DNA of 64,000 nt from Chloroflexota bacterium (GTDB taxonomy: Bacteria > Chloroflexota > Dormibacteria > Dormibacterales > Dormibacteraceae): assembly GCA_005880795.1 (NCBI GenBank), contig VBGP01000017.1, forward strand, positions 1 to 64,000. The letters are read 5' to 3'. Positions 43,847-54,555 of this stretch are shown piece after piece. A model generated the notes under the pieces. That model did not search any database. It saw only the letters and a list, made by a program, of their open reading frames with translations, and had not been told where the DNA came from. Every line of letters begins with the position of its first letter. The stretch's first letter is position 1. The position numbers were made by a program, and so were the translations under genes.

Positions 43847-43875
43847 AGAGTAGCGAACGCGCGTTCGGATGTCAA
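43847..43875 (-). promoter_or_regulatory. SOS promoter of the LysM gene, LexA box in spacer
   Basis: On the minus strand TTGACA (complement of 43870-43875) and TACTCT (complement of 43847-43852) are 17 bp apart. The perfect box CGAAC-GCGC-GTTCG (43854-43867) fills the spacer. The start codon is 9 bp beyond the -10. Confidence 0.88.
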
Positions 43876-43880
43876 GGCAG

Positions 43881-43920
43881 CGAACAAAAGTTTGCGCTCG
43901 CCGCGCCGAGGTGCTAGCAT
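43881..43920 (+). promoter_or_regulatory. lexA promoter with second LexA box
   Basis: TTGCGC (43892-43897) and TAGCAT (43915-43920) with a 17-bp spacer form the lexA promoter. CGAACAAAAGTTTG (43881-43894), one mismatch from the consensus, overlaps the -35. LexA bound here would repress its own gene. Confidence 0.78.
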
Positions 43921-43961
43921 GGCTTGCAACGTCCCCACCACGCTTTGGAGAAGAACTCGAA

Positions 43962-44576
43962 TTGACCGAAAACCTCACTGAACGGCAGACCCGGATCCTC
44001 GACTACATCCGCTCCGTCACCAAGACCCGGAACTACCCGCCCAGCGTGCGCGAGATCGGCGAAGCGGTCGGCCTGAGCTCGAGCTCGACCGTCCACAACC
44101 ACCTCAACCAGCTGGAGCGCCGGGGCCTGATCAAGCGCGACCCGAGCAAGTCGCGCACCGTGCAGGTCGTCCAGGACGCCGAGCTGGACCAGAAGCGGCG
44201 GACCGCCGTCTCGATACCCATCGTCGGCAACGTGGCGGCGGGGAGCCCGATCCTGGCAGAGCAGAACATCGAGGACCACGTCCTGCTCTCGTCCGAGCTG
44301 GCCAAGGAAGGCTATTTCCTGCTCCGGGTGCGCGGCGACAGCATGATCAACGCCGGCATTTTCGATAACGACCTGGTGCTGGTCCGGCCGCAGCACGAAG
44401 CGACCAATGGATCGATCGTGGTCGCGCTGGTCGACGGCGATGCCACCGTCAAGCGGTTCGAGCGGAGCAACGGCCACGTCAAGCTGATCGCGGAAAACCC
44501 GGCCTACGAGCCGATCGTCACCAGCAGCGTCAGCCTTGTCGGCGTCGTCCGAGGTGTGATCAGGCTCTTCCGTTAG
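43962..44576 (+). CDS. lexA: LexA repressor
   Basis: The 204-residue SOS repressor has an N-terminal winged helix (LTERQTRILDYIRS, NYPPSVREIGEAVGLSSSSTVHNHL), the Ala-Gly self-cleavage site in NVAAGSPI, the catalytic Ser in RGDSMINAGIFDNDLV and Lys in DGDATVKRF. TTG 43962 is chosen: GGAG lies 11 bp upstream and the conserved protein starts there, while the frame extends further back only through the operator region. RecA-promoted cleavage releases the boxes at 29.4, 42.7, 43.9 and 57.9 kb. The 3' end overlaps hflX by 17 bp. Confidence 0.97.
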   Translation: MTENLTERQTRILDYIRSVTKTRNYPPSVREIGEAVGLSSSSTVHNHLNQLERRGLIKRDPSKSRTVQVVQDAELDQKRRTAVSIPIVGNVAAGSPILAEQNIEDHVLLSSELAKEGYFLLRVRGDSMINAGIFDNDLVLVRPQHEATNGSIVVALVDGDATVKRFERSNGHVKLIAENPAYEPIVTSSVSLVGVVRGVIRLFR

Positions 44577-45855
44577 ACGCGAAGTCCTGAAATCGGCGGG
44601 CTGCATGACGCGGGGCCCAGCCCCACGCCCTGGTGCCGCCCTCCACGTACTCCGTGCGCTCCACGCCGCCTATCTTCCGCAGCTCGGCCAGCACGCCCTC
44701 GCGTCCGTACGGGACAAGGATCTCGAGCTCGACCGCGTCGTCGCGGCTGGCCCGATCGATCGCCTGGAGGAGCTCGGCCAGGCCCAGATTTTGCGTCGCG
44801 GAGATCGGGACGGCGGCCGGGTATCGCTCTGAGAGGGCGCTGACAGCGCGCCGCCGGCTGGCCGGTCCGAGCAGGTCGACCTTGTTCATGGCCACCACGC
44901 GGGGTTTCTCCGCCGCGCCAAGGTCGGCTAGCACGCCCTCCACCGTCTCGGCCTGCTCTTCGACTGCCGGCGAGCTTCCATCGAGGACCTGGATGACCAG
45001 GTCGGCCTCGGTGACCTCTTCCAGCGTCGCCCTGAACGCCGCGACCAGGTCGGTGGGCAGCTTCTGGATGAAGCCCACAGTGTCGGTCAGCAAGAGCTCG
45101 CGTCCCGCCGGCAGCTCGAGCTTGCGCGTCGTCGGGTCCAGCGTGGCGAACAGCTTCTGCTCGGCCCGCACCCCGGCTCCGGTCAGCACGTTGAGCAAGG
45201 TCGACTTCCCCGCGTTGGTGTAGCCGACGATCGCCGCCGTTTTCAGCTCGGCTCGCCGCCGGCCGGTCCGCTGCTGGTGGCGCTGGGTGCGCACCTGTTC
45301 GATCTCCCGGTCGAGGTCGCGCATCCGCTTGCGAATCCGGCGTCGCTCGACCTCGATCTGCTGCTCGCCGAAACCGCCGCGCGCCCCCACTCCCCCCCGC
45401 CTTCCGCCCACCTGGCGGTCGTACGCGTAGGCTCCGATCAACCGCGGCAGAAGGTGATGCAGACGAGCTGCTTCCACCTGCAGGCGTCCCTCATGGGTGC
45501 GCGCGTGCTGGGCGAATATCTCGAGGATGATCTCGGTGCGGTCGAGCACCCGGGCCTTGACCTGGAGCTCCAGGTTGCGCTGCTGACGGGGGCTGAGGTC
45601 CTCATTGCAGATGACGAGGTCGAACTCGCCCTCGAGCTTCATGTCTCGCAGCCCCTCCACCTTGCCCATCCCGATGAAATGCGCCGGGTCGACGTCAGAT
45701 CGCCTCTGCACATCCGACCCGACCACCTCGGCCCCCGCGGTCCGCGTGAGGTCGGCGAGCTCGCTCATCTGCTCGCGCACCGCCTCGGGAGTGGTGCCGG
45801 GTAGAAGGATCCCGACGAGATACGCCCGCTCGCGCGGGCTTTTAGTCGTGATCAG
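44560..45855 (-). CDS. hflX: Ribosome-associated GTPase HflX
   Basis: It splits or rescues ribosomes under stress. The N-terminal HflX domain (ERAYLVGILLPGTTPEAVREQ), glycine-rich linker (GGRRGGVGARGGFGEQQIEVERRRI) and G domain (VGYTNAGKSTLLNVLTG, DTVGFIQKLP, NKVD) are all present. The only standard start, GTG 45780, would cut off the conserved ERAYLVGILLPG. The frame is free of ATG/GTG/TTG upstream to CTG 45855, which overlaps the preceding TGA (CTGA) and gives 431 residues. Confidence 0.92.
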   Translation of the reverse strand: MITTKSPRERAYLVGILLPGTTPEAVREQMSELADLTRTAGAEVVGSDVQRRSDVDPAHFIGMGKVEGLRDMKLEGEFDLVICNEDLSPRQQRNLELQVKARVLDRTEIILEIFAQHARTHEGRLQVEAARLHHLLPRLIGAYAYDRQVGGRRGGVGARGGFGEQQIEVERRRIRKRMRDLDREIEQVRTQRHQQRTGRRRAELKTAAIVGYTNAGKSTLLNVLTGAGVRAEQKLFATLDPTTRKLELPAGRELLLTDTVGFIQKLPTDLVAAFRATLEEVTEADLVIQVLDGSSPAVEEQAETVEGVLADLGAAEKPRVVAMNKVDLLGPASRRRAVSALSERYPAAVPISATQNLGLAELLQAIDRASRDDAVELEILVPYGREGVLAELRKIGGVERTEYVEGGTRAWGWAPRHAARRFQDFASNGRA

Positions 45856-47033
45856 AGCGTGAGCTTCCTCAGCTTTCTCATTCGTGACATCGCCTCTTCG
45901 AGGCGCGCATCCGGAGCCGTGACCGAGAGGCGGAAGTAGCCTTCACCGTGGGCGCCGAAACCGACGCCGGGTGTGATGTTCACCCCGACCTCGTCGAGAA
46001 CATGACTCGCAAAACCGATGGAGTCATACCCTTTGGGAACCTCAGCCCACACATAGAAGGTGGCGCGCGGAGGCTTGATCTTCCAACCAAGTGAGTTCAG
46101 CGTGTCGGCGACCAATCGGTGTCTGCGGGCGTAGACGGTGCAGGCCGCCTTCGTCTCCTCCTCTCCCCCATTCATGGCCTCGATCGCCGCCCACTGCACG
46201 GCCTGAAAGATCCCTGAGTCGATGTTGGTCTTCAGCTGCCCGATCAGGTTCACGAGATCGGCTCGACCGCAGACCCAGCCGATGCGCCAGCCCGTCATGT
46301 TGTAGGTCTTGGAGAGCGAGTGGAACTCGAGGCCGATCTCCTTGGCGCCCGGAATCTCGAAGAGCGTCAGCGGCCGGTAACCGTCAAACGCGATCTCGGA
46401 GTAGGGCGCGTCGTGGCACAGGATGATGTCGTGTCTCCGGCAGAACTCCACCGCGCGCTCCAGGAACTCTCGGTCGGCGGTGGCCGCGGTCGGATTGTTG
46501 GGGTAGTTGAGCCACATGAGGCGCGCGCGCTCGGCAACGTCGGACGGGATCGCCTCGAGATCCGGAAGCCACTGATTCTCCGCGGTGAGCGGCATCAGGT
46601 ACGGCTCGGCGCCGGCCATGATGGCGCCGGTAACGTACACCGTGTAACCGGGCTCGGGCGCGAGCACGACGTCGCCAGGGTCGACCAGGGCCAGTGGCAC
46701 ATGGCTGATGCCGTCCTTGGAGCCGAGCGTCGGCAGGATCTCGGTGTGGGCGTCGAGCTCGACACCTGACCGCTCGTGGTACCAGCCGGAGATCGCCTCC
46801 CTCAGCTCCGCGAGTCCGAAGTAGGAGGCATAGCGATGGTTGGAAGGGTCGGCCGCCGTCTCCTGGAGGACGCTGACGATGCGCCCCGGCGTGGGCAGGT
46901 CAGGATCACCGATGCCGAGCGAGATGACATCGATGCCCGCGCGCTTTTTCTCCTGAACCTTGCGGTCGATCTCCGCGAAGAGATACGGCGGTATCAGGTC
47001 CAGACGGCGGGCCCCGATACGTGCCTTTCTCAC
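45852..47033 (-). CDS. Class I/II aminotransferase, LL-diaminopimelate aminotransferase type
   Basis: The 393-residue PLP enzyme has RLDLIPPYLFAEIDRKV, VISLGIGDPDLPTPG, YPNNPTAATA, the PLP lysine in HSLSKTYNMTGWRIGW and TPGVGFGAHGEGYFRLS. The N-terminal IPPYLFAEID segment is typical of DapL, which makes LL-diaminopimelate for lysine and peptidoglycan. Other aspartate or alanine aminotransferase activities are possible. GTG 47033 overlaps the miaA TGA (GTGA), and its stop overlaps the hflX CTG. Confidence 0.87.
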   Translation of the reverse strand: MRKARIGARRLDLIPPYLFAEIDRKVQEKKRAGIDVISLGIGDPDLPTPGRIVSVLQETAADPSNHRYASYFGLAELREAISGWYHERSGVELDAHTEILPTLGSKDGISHVPLALVDPGDVVLAPEPGYTVYVTGAIMAGAEPYLMPLTAENQWLPDLEAIPSDVAERARLMWLNYPNNPTAATADREFLERAVEFCRRHDIILCHDAPYSEIAFDGYRPLTLFEIPGAKEIGLEFHSLSKTYNMTGWRIGWVCGRADLVNLIGQLKTNIDSGIFQAVQWAAIEAMNGGEEETKAACTVYARRHRLVADTLNSLGWKIKPPRATFYVWAEVPKGYDSIGFASHVLDEVGVNITPGVGFGAHGEGYFRLSVTAPDARLEEAMSRMRKLRKLTL

Positions 47034-47916
47034 GCCGTCGCTCTCACGTAGCTGAGGATACCCGGCAGTGGATCGGGCTCGATCTCGAACCATCGCACCC
47101 GGTCGTCATGACGCCACCAGCGGAGCTGGCGCCTCGCATAGCGCCGATTCGACCGTGCCATCGCCAGCGGGAGCTCCTCCAGCGTGAGCTCACCACGAAT
47201 GTGAGCCAGCGCTTCCGCGTAGCCGATCCCTGTCAGCACCGCGGCATGGGCCGGCACACCGGCATCGAGCGCAGCCTGCGTTTCGGCCACCAGCCCGCGC
47301 TCCACCTGTCGCCGGCTGCGAGCCTCTAGCCTCTGGTCGATCACGTCGAGGCTCGCGGTGAGACCGATGCGCAGCGCGCTCCAGGCGGGCTGGCTTTTCG
47401 TGCGCAGGCGGCGCAGCGGAGGCCCCGCGGCCTCCAGGATCTCGAGGGCGCGAATCATCCGCAACGGATTCTTCAGGTCAACGCCCGGATCGGGATCGAT
47501 GCGAAGGAGCCTCGCCTGCATCTCGGCGACGTCGAGGCGCTCGAGCTCGGCTCGCAGGTGGGGATTGGGCGGGATTCCGGTCAGGGTGAATCCATCCGAG
47601 AGTGCGTCGACGTAGAGCATCGTGCCGCCTTCGACGATCGGCAGCTTGCTGCGAGACGTTATGTCCTCGATCGCGTTCCTCGCGCCTTCGAGATATTGGG
47701 CGGCGTCGAAGTTGGTGGCCGGGTCGACGAAATCGATCATGTGATAGCGCACGCGACGCCGCTGCTCCTGACTGGGCTTGTTGGTCGCGATGTCGAGGCG
47801 TTGGTAGACCTGGCGCGAATCGGCGACCACGATCTCGCCGTCAAGCTGGACCGCGAGGTCGAAGGCGAGCTGCGACTTCCCGATGCCGGTCGGTCCGACG
47901 ACTACCAGGACCTGGG

Positions 47917-47920
<4 letters not shown>
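47030..47920 (-). CDS. miaA: tRNA dimethylallyltransferase
   Basis: It adds the dimethylallyl group to A37 of tRNAs reading UNN codons; MiaB, encoded in the same operon, then methylthiolates it. It has the P-loop VVGPTGIGKSQLAFDLA, VVADSRQVYQRLDIATNKPS, GGTMLYVDAL, NPLRMIRALEILE and TGIGYAEAL. CTG 47920, overlapping the mutL TGA (CTGA), gives a normal N-terminus LTQVLVVVGPTG and 296 residues. The only alternatives lie upstream inside mutL. Confidence 0.93.
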
Positions 47921-49565
<1,645 letters not shown>

Positions 49566-49566
<1 letters not shown>

Positions 49567-52031
49567 CAGGTCAGCCTCGCGCGCAGTTCGTACAGCTTCT
49601 CCAACGCCTCGAGCGGGCTGAGCGATGCCGGGTCGATCGCCTCGAGCTCTTTGCGCAGGGGATCCGGGGCCATCTCGATCGGCAGGCCGAGCTGCAGCTC
49701 GGGCGGCTCGAGCGGCCGCTGCTGCTCGAGCTCGCCCAGCACCTGGCGAGCACGTGCGATGACTCCCGCGGGAAGGCCCGCCACCGCGGCGACGTGGATG
49801 CCATATGAGCGGTCCGCGCCGCCCGGGACGACGCGATGCAGAAAGCTCACCGAGTCGCCCTCCTCGAGAACCTCGACGCGCTCGTTGCGTACCCTGGGCA
49901 GCCGCTCCGCTAGTGCGGTCAGCTCGTGATAGTGCGTCGCGAAAAGCGTCCGGCAGCCAAGCTTGGGGGCGTCGTGCAGGTGCTCGACGACCGCCTGTGC
50001 GATTGACACGCCGTCGTAGGTCGATGTCCCCCTCCCCACCTCGTCGAAGATCACGAGCGATGAGCGGGTGGCGTGGTTGAGGATGTACGCGGTTTCCGTC
50101 ATCTCGACCATGAAGGTCGACATGCCGGCGCTGATGTCGTCGTGCGCGCCCACGCGCGTGAAGACCCGGTCGGCCAGTCCGATCACCGCTCGCTCTGCCG
50201 GCACGAAGCTGCCGCACTGGGCGAGGAGGACGATCATCGCCGCCTGGCGCAGATACGTCGACTTGCCGGCCATGTTCGGTCCGGTGAGGATGATGATCTG
50301 GGCACCCTCCGGATCGAGCTCGAGGTCGTTGGAGACGCGCCCCGCGCGGATGCTGAGCTGCACTCCCGCGTTCACCTCGGGTCGACGCCAGCCGTAGTCG
50401 GTGGCAGCGACCGCGAGGCTGACCAGTGCGTCCAGCATCCCCAGCGCCCGGGCGCAGTCGCGCAGGACGGGTGCCGAATCGGCGACCGCCGCGCCAAGGT
50501 CGTGAAGGATCTCGAGCTCGCGAGCCGCGATCCGCTCCTGGGCGCTGAGCACGATCGCTTCCTTTTCCTTCAGCTCGGGGGTGACGTAGCGCTCGCCACC
50601 GGTCAGTGTCTGCTTGCGGGTGTACTCATCCGGCAGGCCCACCGTGTTGGCGTGGCTGACCTCGATGTAGTAACCGAAGACCTTGTTGAATCCGACCTTG
50701 AGCGAGCGGACGCCTGTCCGCCTACGCTCCGCCGCCTCGAGCTTTGCGACCCACTCCCGCGCGCCGCGCGAGGCGTCGGCGATCGAATCGAGGTCGGCGT
50801 CGTAACCGGCGCGGATCGCACCGCCCTCCCGAACAGTCGGCGGCGGGTCATCGACCAGGGCTCTCGCCAGTGTTCCCGCCAGCTCCGGCGACGCGTTCAC
50901 CTCACTCGCCAGCTCTCGCGCCACCAGGGCGGCGCAGCCGCTGAGCGCTTCCTGGACGGCGGGGATCGCCTCGAGCGACCGGCGGAGCGCTACCAGCTCC
51001 CGGGCGGTGGCATGACCTTGCGCGGCTCGCGAGACAAGGCGCTCGAGGTCGCCCACCGGCCTCAGCACCTCCTGCAGGTGGTCGCGCAGAGTCGCCGCGG
51101 TCGCCAGCTCGTCCACCGCAGCCAGACGGAGCGCGATGGACTCCGCATCTCGCAGCGGGGCCCCCAGCCACGCGCGAAGCTGCCGCGCCCCGATCGGCGT
51201 CGAGGTCCGGTCCATGAGCGCGACGAGCGCGGGGAGCTCGAGGTTGCGGACCGTGGCGGCATCGAGCGGCATGGTCGCATCGGGCGAGTAGGTGTGCACC
51301 GTGAATGACCCCGGAACGACTCGCGTCTGGTTGTGCTTGAGGTAGTCGAGGACGACGCCGGCTGCTCCGACCGCCAGCGGTGCTTCGGCCGCGCCGACCG
51401 ATGCCGCGTATGCGATCCCCAGCATGTCCTTGAGCCGCTGCTGGCCCCGCACAGGATCGAACCTGTACTCCTCGATCTCTGGCGGGGTCAGGAGCTCCGC
51501 GGGCGCCAGCCGCTCGAGCTCCGATTGCAGCCTATCCTTCGGCAGCTGGCACAGGAGCAGCTCGCCGGTGGATACCTCGCAGGCGGCGATCCCCGCCTCG
51601 AGTCCGCGCGTCCAGGCGGCCACCAGGTAGTTGGGACGCGACGGTTCGAGGTAGGCGTCCTCGACCACTGTGCCCGGCGTCAGCACTCGCGTGACGTCGC
51701 GGCGCACGATCTTGTTCTTTCCGGCTGCTTCGACCTGGTCGCAGATCACGACCTTGTGACCGGCGCGAAGGAGCTTGCCGACGTAGGACTGCCATGCGTG
51801 ATGCGGAACGCCGCACATCGGCGCGCGCCCTGTCTTGCCCAGCGGCCGCGACGTGAGCTGCACGCCCATGATCGGCGCCGCGACTTTGGCGTCGTCGAAG
51901 AAGAGCTCGTAGAAGTCGCCGAGCCTGAAGAGAAGGATTCCGTCGGGGTGCGCGCCTTTTGCCTCCCGGTACTGCTTCATCACCGGGGTGATTGTTGGAA
52001 GTGCGCCCTGCGCGCGCCCGGCGGTCGTCAC
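49566..52031 (-). CDS. mutS: DNA mismatch recognition ATPase MutS
   Basis: The 821-residue protein has the mismatch-binding domain (PVMKQYREAKGAHPDGILLFRLGDFYELFFDDA, with the Phe-x-Glu-like RLGDFYE region), core and clamp (FNKVFGYYIEVSHAN), the Walker A TGPNMAGKSTYLRQAA, Walker B VIFDEVGRGTSTYDG and a C-terminal helix-turn-helix. GTG 52031 overlaps the miaB stop (GTGA). It acts with MutL encoded immediately downstream. Confidence 0.97.
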
Positions 52032-53395
52032 GCGACTAGCAATCCTGTGAGATGGCCGGCGGTGGCCTGTAGGACACGAATACTCACCACGTCACCGGGA
52101 GCGATCGCGCCGGCCCGCAGGACGTTGGCCCGCTTGCCCTGGCGGATGCGCCCGTAGGGGCGGTTCAGCTCATCCCGGCCCTCGATCAACACCTCGGCAT
52201 CGCGGCCGATCCACCTCGCGGTCTTGCGCGCCGCGATGTCGCGCTGCAGCACCAGGAGGTCGTTGAGGCGGCGCAGCTTCTCCGCCTGCGGCACGTCATC
52301 GGCCATTCGAGTCGCCGCGTAGGTCCCGGGCCTCGGCGAGTACATCGCGATATGAACGACGTCGAACTGCATCTCCTCGACCAGCGCGCGGGTGTTGAGG
52401 TAGGCGGCTTCGGACTCACCCGGAAATCCCACGATGACATCGGTCACGAGCCCGATGTCGGGCATCAACCGCCTGGCGTTGTCCACGATCTCCCTGTAGT
52501 GGCGTGTCTGGTAGCCCCGAGCCATCCGCTTCAACACCGTGTCGTCGCCCGACTGGATCGGCAGCTGCAGCTCGCGACACACCACGTCGCTTGCCGCCAT
52601 GACTTCGAGCAGCTCCGTCTCGAGGTCCTGCGGATGTGAGGTCATGAAACGGAGTCGCTTCAGGCCAGGAATCTGTTCCACCTCGTGGACGAGAGCGGCG
52701 AGGCCGCCGCGACCGTCGGGGTCGTGGTAGTCGTCGACGTTCTGGCCGAGCAGCACGACCTCCTTCGCTCCGTCCGCGACAGCCTGGCGGCACTCGGCGA
52801 CGACGGCTCGCAGCGGGACGTGCTTCTCGCGACCACGAACCCGCGGCACGATGCAGAACGTGCAGTTGTGATCGCAGCCCTGGATGACGCGCACGTAGTG
52901 GCTGACGCCCGTGCGGCCCGCGTCCGGGAGAGGCTCGCCCTGCGAGTAGTCATAGCGGGCCTCGAGGTTGGCTACGAAGTCCTCGTAGTCGCCGATCGGG
53001 ACGACCGCATCGAGGTGCGGGAACCGGCGAGTGAGGTCCTCGCCTTCCTTCGCCACGATGCAGCCAGTGACCGCGATCGTGCGATCCGGTGTCTTCCACT
53101 CTTTCAGCTCGTGGAGCTTGGAGTAGACCCGATCTTCGGATGCCTGCCGGACCACGCACGTGTTGAGGACCGCGACGTCAGCGCGCTCCAGCGAGTCTTC
53201 GACGTAACCCGCCGCCAGCAATCGCCGGGCGAGGCTCTCGGAATCCGCCGAGTTCATCTGGCATCCAATCGTCCAGATGTGGAACGACCTGCTTTGGACC
53301 CCCCTCTCCCCTGATCCCTGCGGGACGAGCCCGTTAACGACGCGCTGCCCGCGCCCTCTGATTGCGCCCCTGGGGGGAGAGGGTGCTCTGGCCAC
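52028..53395 (-). CDS. miaB: tRNA-2-methylthio-N6-dimethylallyladenosine synthase
   Basis: This radical-SAM methylthiotransferase has an N-terminal cluster domain with cysteines in TIGCQMN, NTCVV and TGCI, the radical-SAM CDHNCTFCIVP (CxxxCxxC), and a C-terminal TRAM domain. Conserved sequence starts only near RSFHIWTIGCQMN. The 30 or so residues before it are translated from an 83-bp repeat (53301-53383). Start choices are GTG 53395 or CTG 53414-53416, which overlaps the spoVS TGA (CTGA). There is no standard start between the repeat and the first conserved cysteine. Confidence 0.92.
   Translation of the reverse strand: MARAPSPPRGAIRGRGQRVVNGLVPQGSGERGVQSRSFHIWTIGCQMNSADSESLARRLLAAGYVEDSLERADVAVLNTCVVRQASEDRVYSKLHELKEWKTPDRTIAVTGCIVAKEGEDLTRRFPHLDAVVPIGDYEDFVANLEARYDYSQGEPLPDAGRTGVSHYVRVIQGCDHNCTFCIVPRVRGREKHVPLRAVVAECRQAVADGAKEVVLLGQNVDDYHDPDGRGGLAALVHEVEQIPGLKRLRFMTSHPQDLETELLEVMAASDVVCRELQLPIQSGDDTVLKRMARGYQTRHYREIVDNARRLMPDIGLVTDVIVGFPGESEAAYLNTRALVEEMQFDVVHIAMYSPRPGTYAATRMADDVPQAEKLRRLNDLLVLQRDIAARKTARWIGRDAEVLIEGRDELNRPYGRIRQGKRANVLRAGAIAPGDVVSIRVLQATAGHLTGLLVA
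53301..53383. repeat. 83-bp element, family B, inside the 5' end of miaB
   Basis: Terminal inverted repeats CCCCTCTCCC and GGGGAGAGGG enclose an internal part with CCTGCGGGAC, AGCCCGTTAA, GACGCGCT and CCCGCGCC. The element at 62320-62401 is the same with few changes. Here it lies between spoVS and the conserved start of MiaB and is read in frame. Confidence 0.82.
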
Positions 53396-53412
53396 GTCCG
53401 GCGGTCGTCCCG

Positions 53413-53694
53413 TCAGCGACTCTCCACCAGCAACCGAATTCCAGTCCTCTCTTCGCCATCGATCGATATGTCGATGAAGGCTGGGATGCACACCAGGTCG
53501 AGACCGCCTGGAGCCACGTAACCGCGCGAGATGGCGATCGCCTTGACCGCCTGGTTGATCGCGCCCGCCCCGATCGCCTGGACCTCAACGCGTCCCTTGC
53601 TCCGGATGACGCCGGCGATGGCGCCCGCCACGGCTACAGGCTTCGAGGTGGCCGAAACCTTGAGCACCTCAACTGGAGTGCGCTCCGATGTCAT
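53413..53694 (-). CDS. spoVS: Stage V sporulation protein S-like (SpoVS/Alba-like)
   Basis: The 93-residue protein MTSERTPVEVLKVSATSKP is typical SpoVS, followed by VAGAIAGVIRSKGRVEVQAIGAGAINQAVKAIAISRGYVAPGG. SpoVS proteins have an Alba-like nucleic-acid-binding fold and also occur in bacteria that do not form spores. ATG 53694 is preferred: AGGGG lies 9 bp upstream and ymdB ends 13 bp before. The rny-ymdB-spoVS-miaB order is conserved in many Gram-positive-type genomes. Confidence 0.95.
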   Translation of the reverse strand: MTSERTPVEVLKVSATSKPVAVAGAIAGVIRSKGRVEVQAIGAGAINQAVKAIAISRGYVAPGGLDLVCIPAFIDISIDGEERTGIRLLVESR

Positions 53695-53707
53695 TGCTGG
53701 AACCCCT

Positions 53708-54499
53708 TCAAGAATGTTCACGGTCGACTCGCTGGATCGATGTGGCTCGGCCGGTGGAACTGCTAATGGTAACCAGTACGGAATTGAATGTCACGGGTCC
53801 AGACGCCACGACGAAGCGGTTCGGGACCCCGCTCAGGAACCGCTGCAGGACGACGTCTTTGTCCATACCGATGCAGCCGTCCCGGGGCCCGACCATGCCC
53901 ACATCGGTGACGTAGGCGGTCCCGCCCGGCAGGATCCGGGCGTCGGCTGTCGGGACGTGGGTGTGGGTGCCCACCACGGCGCTGGCCCGGCCATCCAGGT
54001 ACCAGCCCATCGCGGTCTTCTCCGACGTGGCTTCGGCGTGCATGTCGCAGAAGACGATCGGCGTCTCTGGATGGCCGGCCAGGATTGCATCGGCCGCGCG
54101 AAACGGGTCATCCAGGGACTCGAGAAAGATCCGCCCGATCAGGTTCATGACCAGCACCTGGTGGCCGCCTGCATCGACCACGCACCAACCCTGGCCTGGC
54201 GCTGCCGGCGGGTAGTTGGCCGGCCGGAGCACGCGCTCCAGGTTGGGCAGCTCCCCGACGAACTCCTTCTGGGCGAACACGTGGTTGCCGGACGTGATCA
54301 CGTCGGCGCCGGAGGCCCTCAGCTCGGCGACTATCTTTCCCGTCAGGCCGAACCCTCCCGCGGCGTTCTCGCCGTTGACGATCGTCAGGTGCGGACGCAG
54401 CTCCTTCTTCAGCGCCGGGAGGATCGCCTTGACCGCATCCCGGCCCGGATGCCCGACGACGTCGGCCACGAACAGGATGCGGACCTCGTCTTCAGGCAT
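53708..54499 (-). CDS. ymdB: YmdB-family metallophosphoesterase (TIGR00282)
   Basis: The 263-residue calcineurin-like phosphoesterase has ILFVADVVGHPGRDAV, VNGENAAGGFGLT, VITSGNHVFAQKEF, FCDMHAEATSEK and GTHTHVPTADARILPGGTAYVTDVGMVG, supplying the metal ligands. Bacillus YmdB hydrolyses 2',3'-cyclic nucleotides and is functionally tied to RNase Y, encoded upstream here. A terminator-like hairpin separates the two genes. Confidence 0.94.
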   Translation of the reverse strand: MPEDEVRILFVADVVGHPGRDAVKAILPALKKELRPHLTIVNGENAAGGFGLTGKIVAELRASGADVITSGNHVFAQKEFVGELPNLERVLRPANYPPAAPGQGWCVVDAGGHQVLVMNLIGRIFLESLDDPFRAADAILAGHPETPIVFCDMHAEATSEKTAMGWYLDGRASAVVGTHTHVPTADARILPGGTAYVTDVGMVGPRDGCIGMDKDVVLQRFLSGVPNRFVVASGPVTFNSVLVTISSSTGRATSIQRVDREHS

Positions 54500-54513
54500 G
54501 CGTCGATTGTCGT

Positions 54514-54551
54514 GGAAAAGAAAAAGGGAGCCCCCGCGGAGGCTCCCTTTT
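54514..54551 (-). terminator. Intrinsic terminator after rny
   Basis: On the minus strand an 11-bp stem (AAAAGGGAGCC / GGCTCCCTTTT, 54522-54551) with an 8-nt loop is followed by TTTTTCTTTT. It is the best classical terminator in the window and lies 4 bp after the rny stop, before ymdB, so ymdB-spoVS-miaB either depends on read-through or has its own promoter. Confidence 0.88.
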
Positions 54552-54555
54552 GAAC

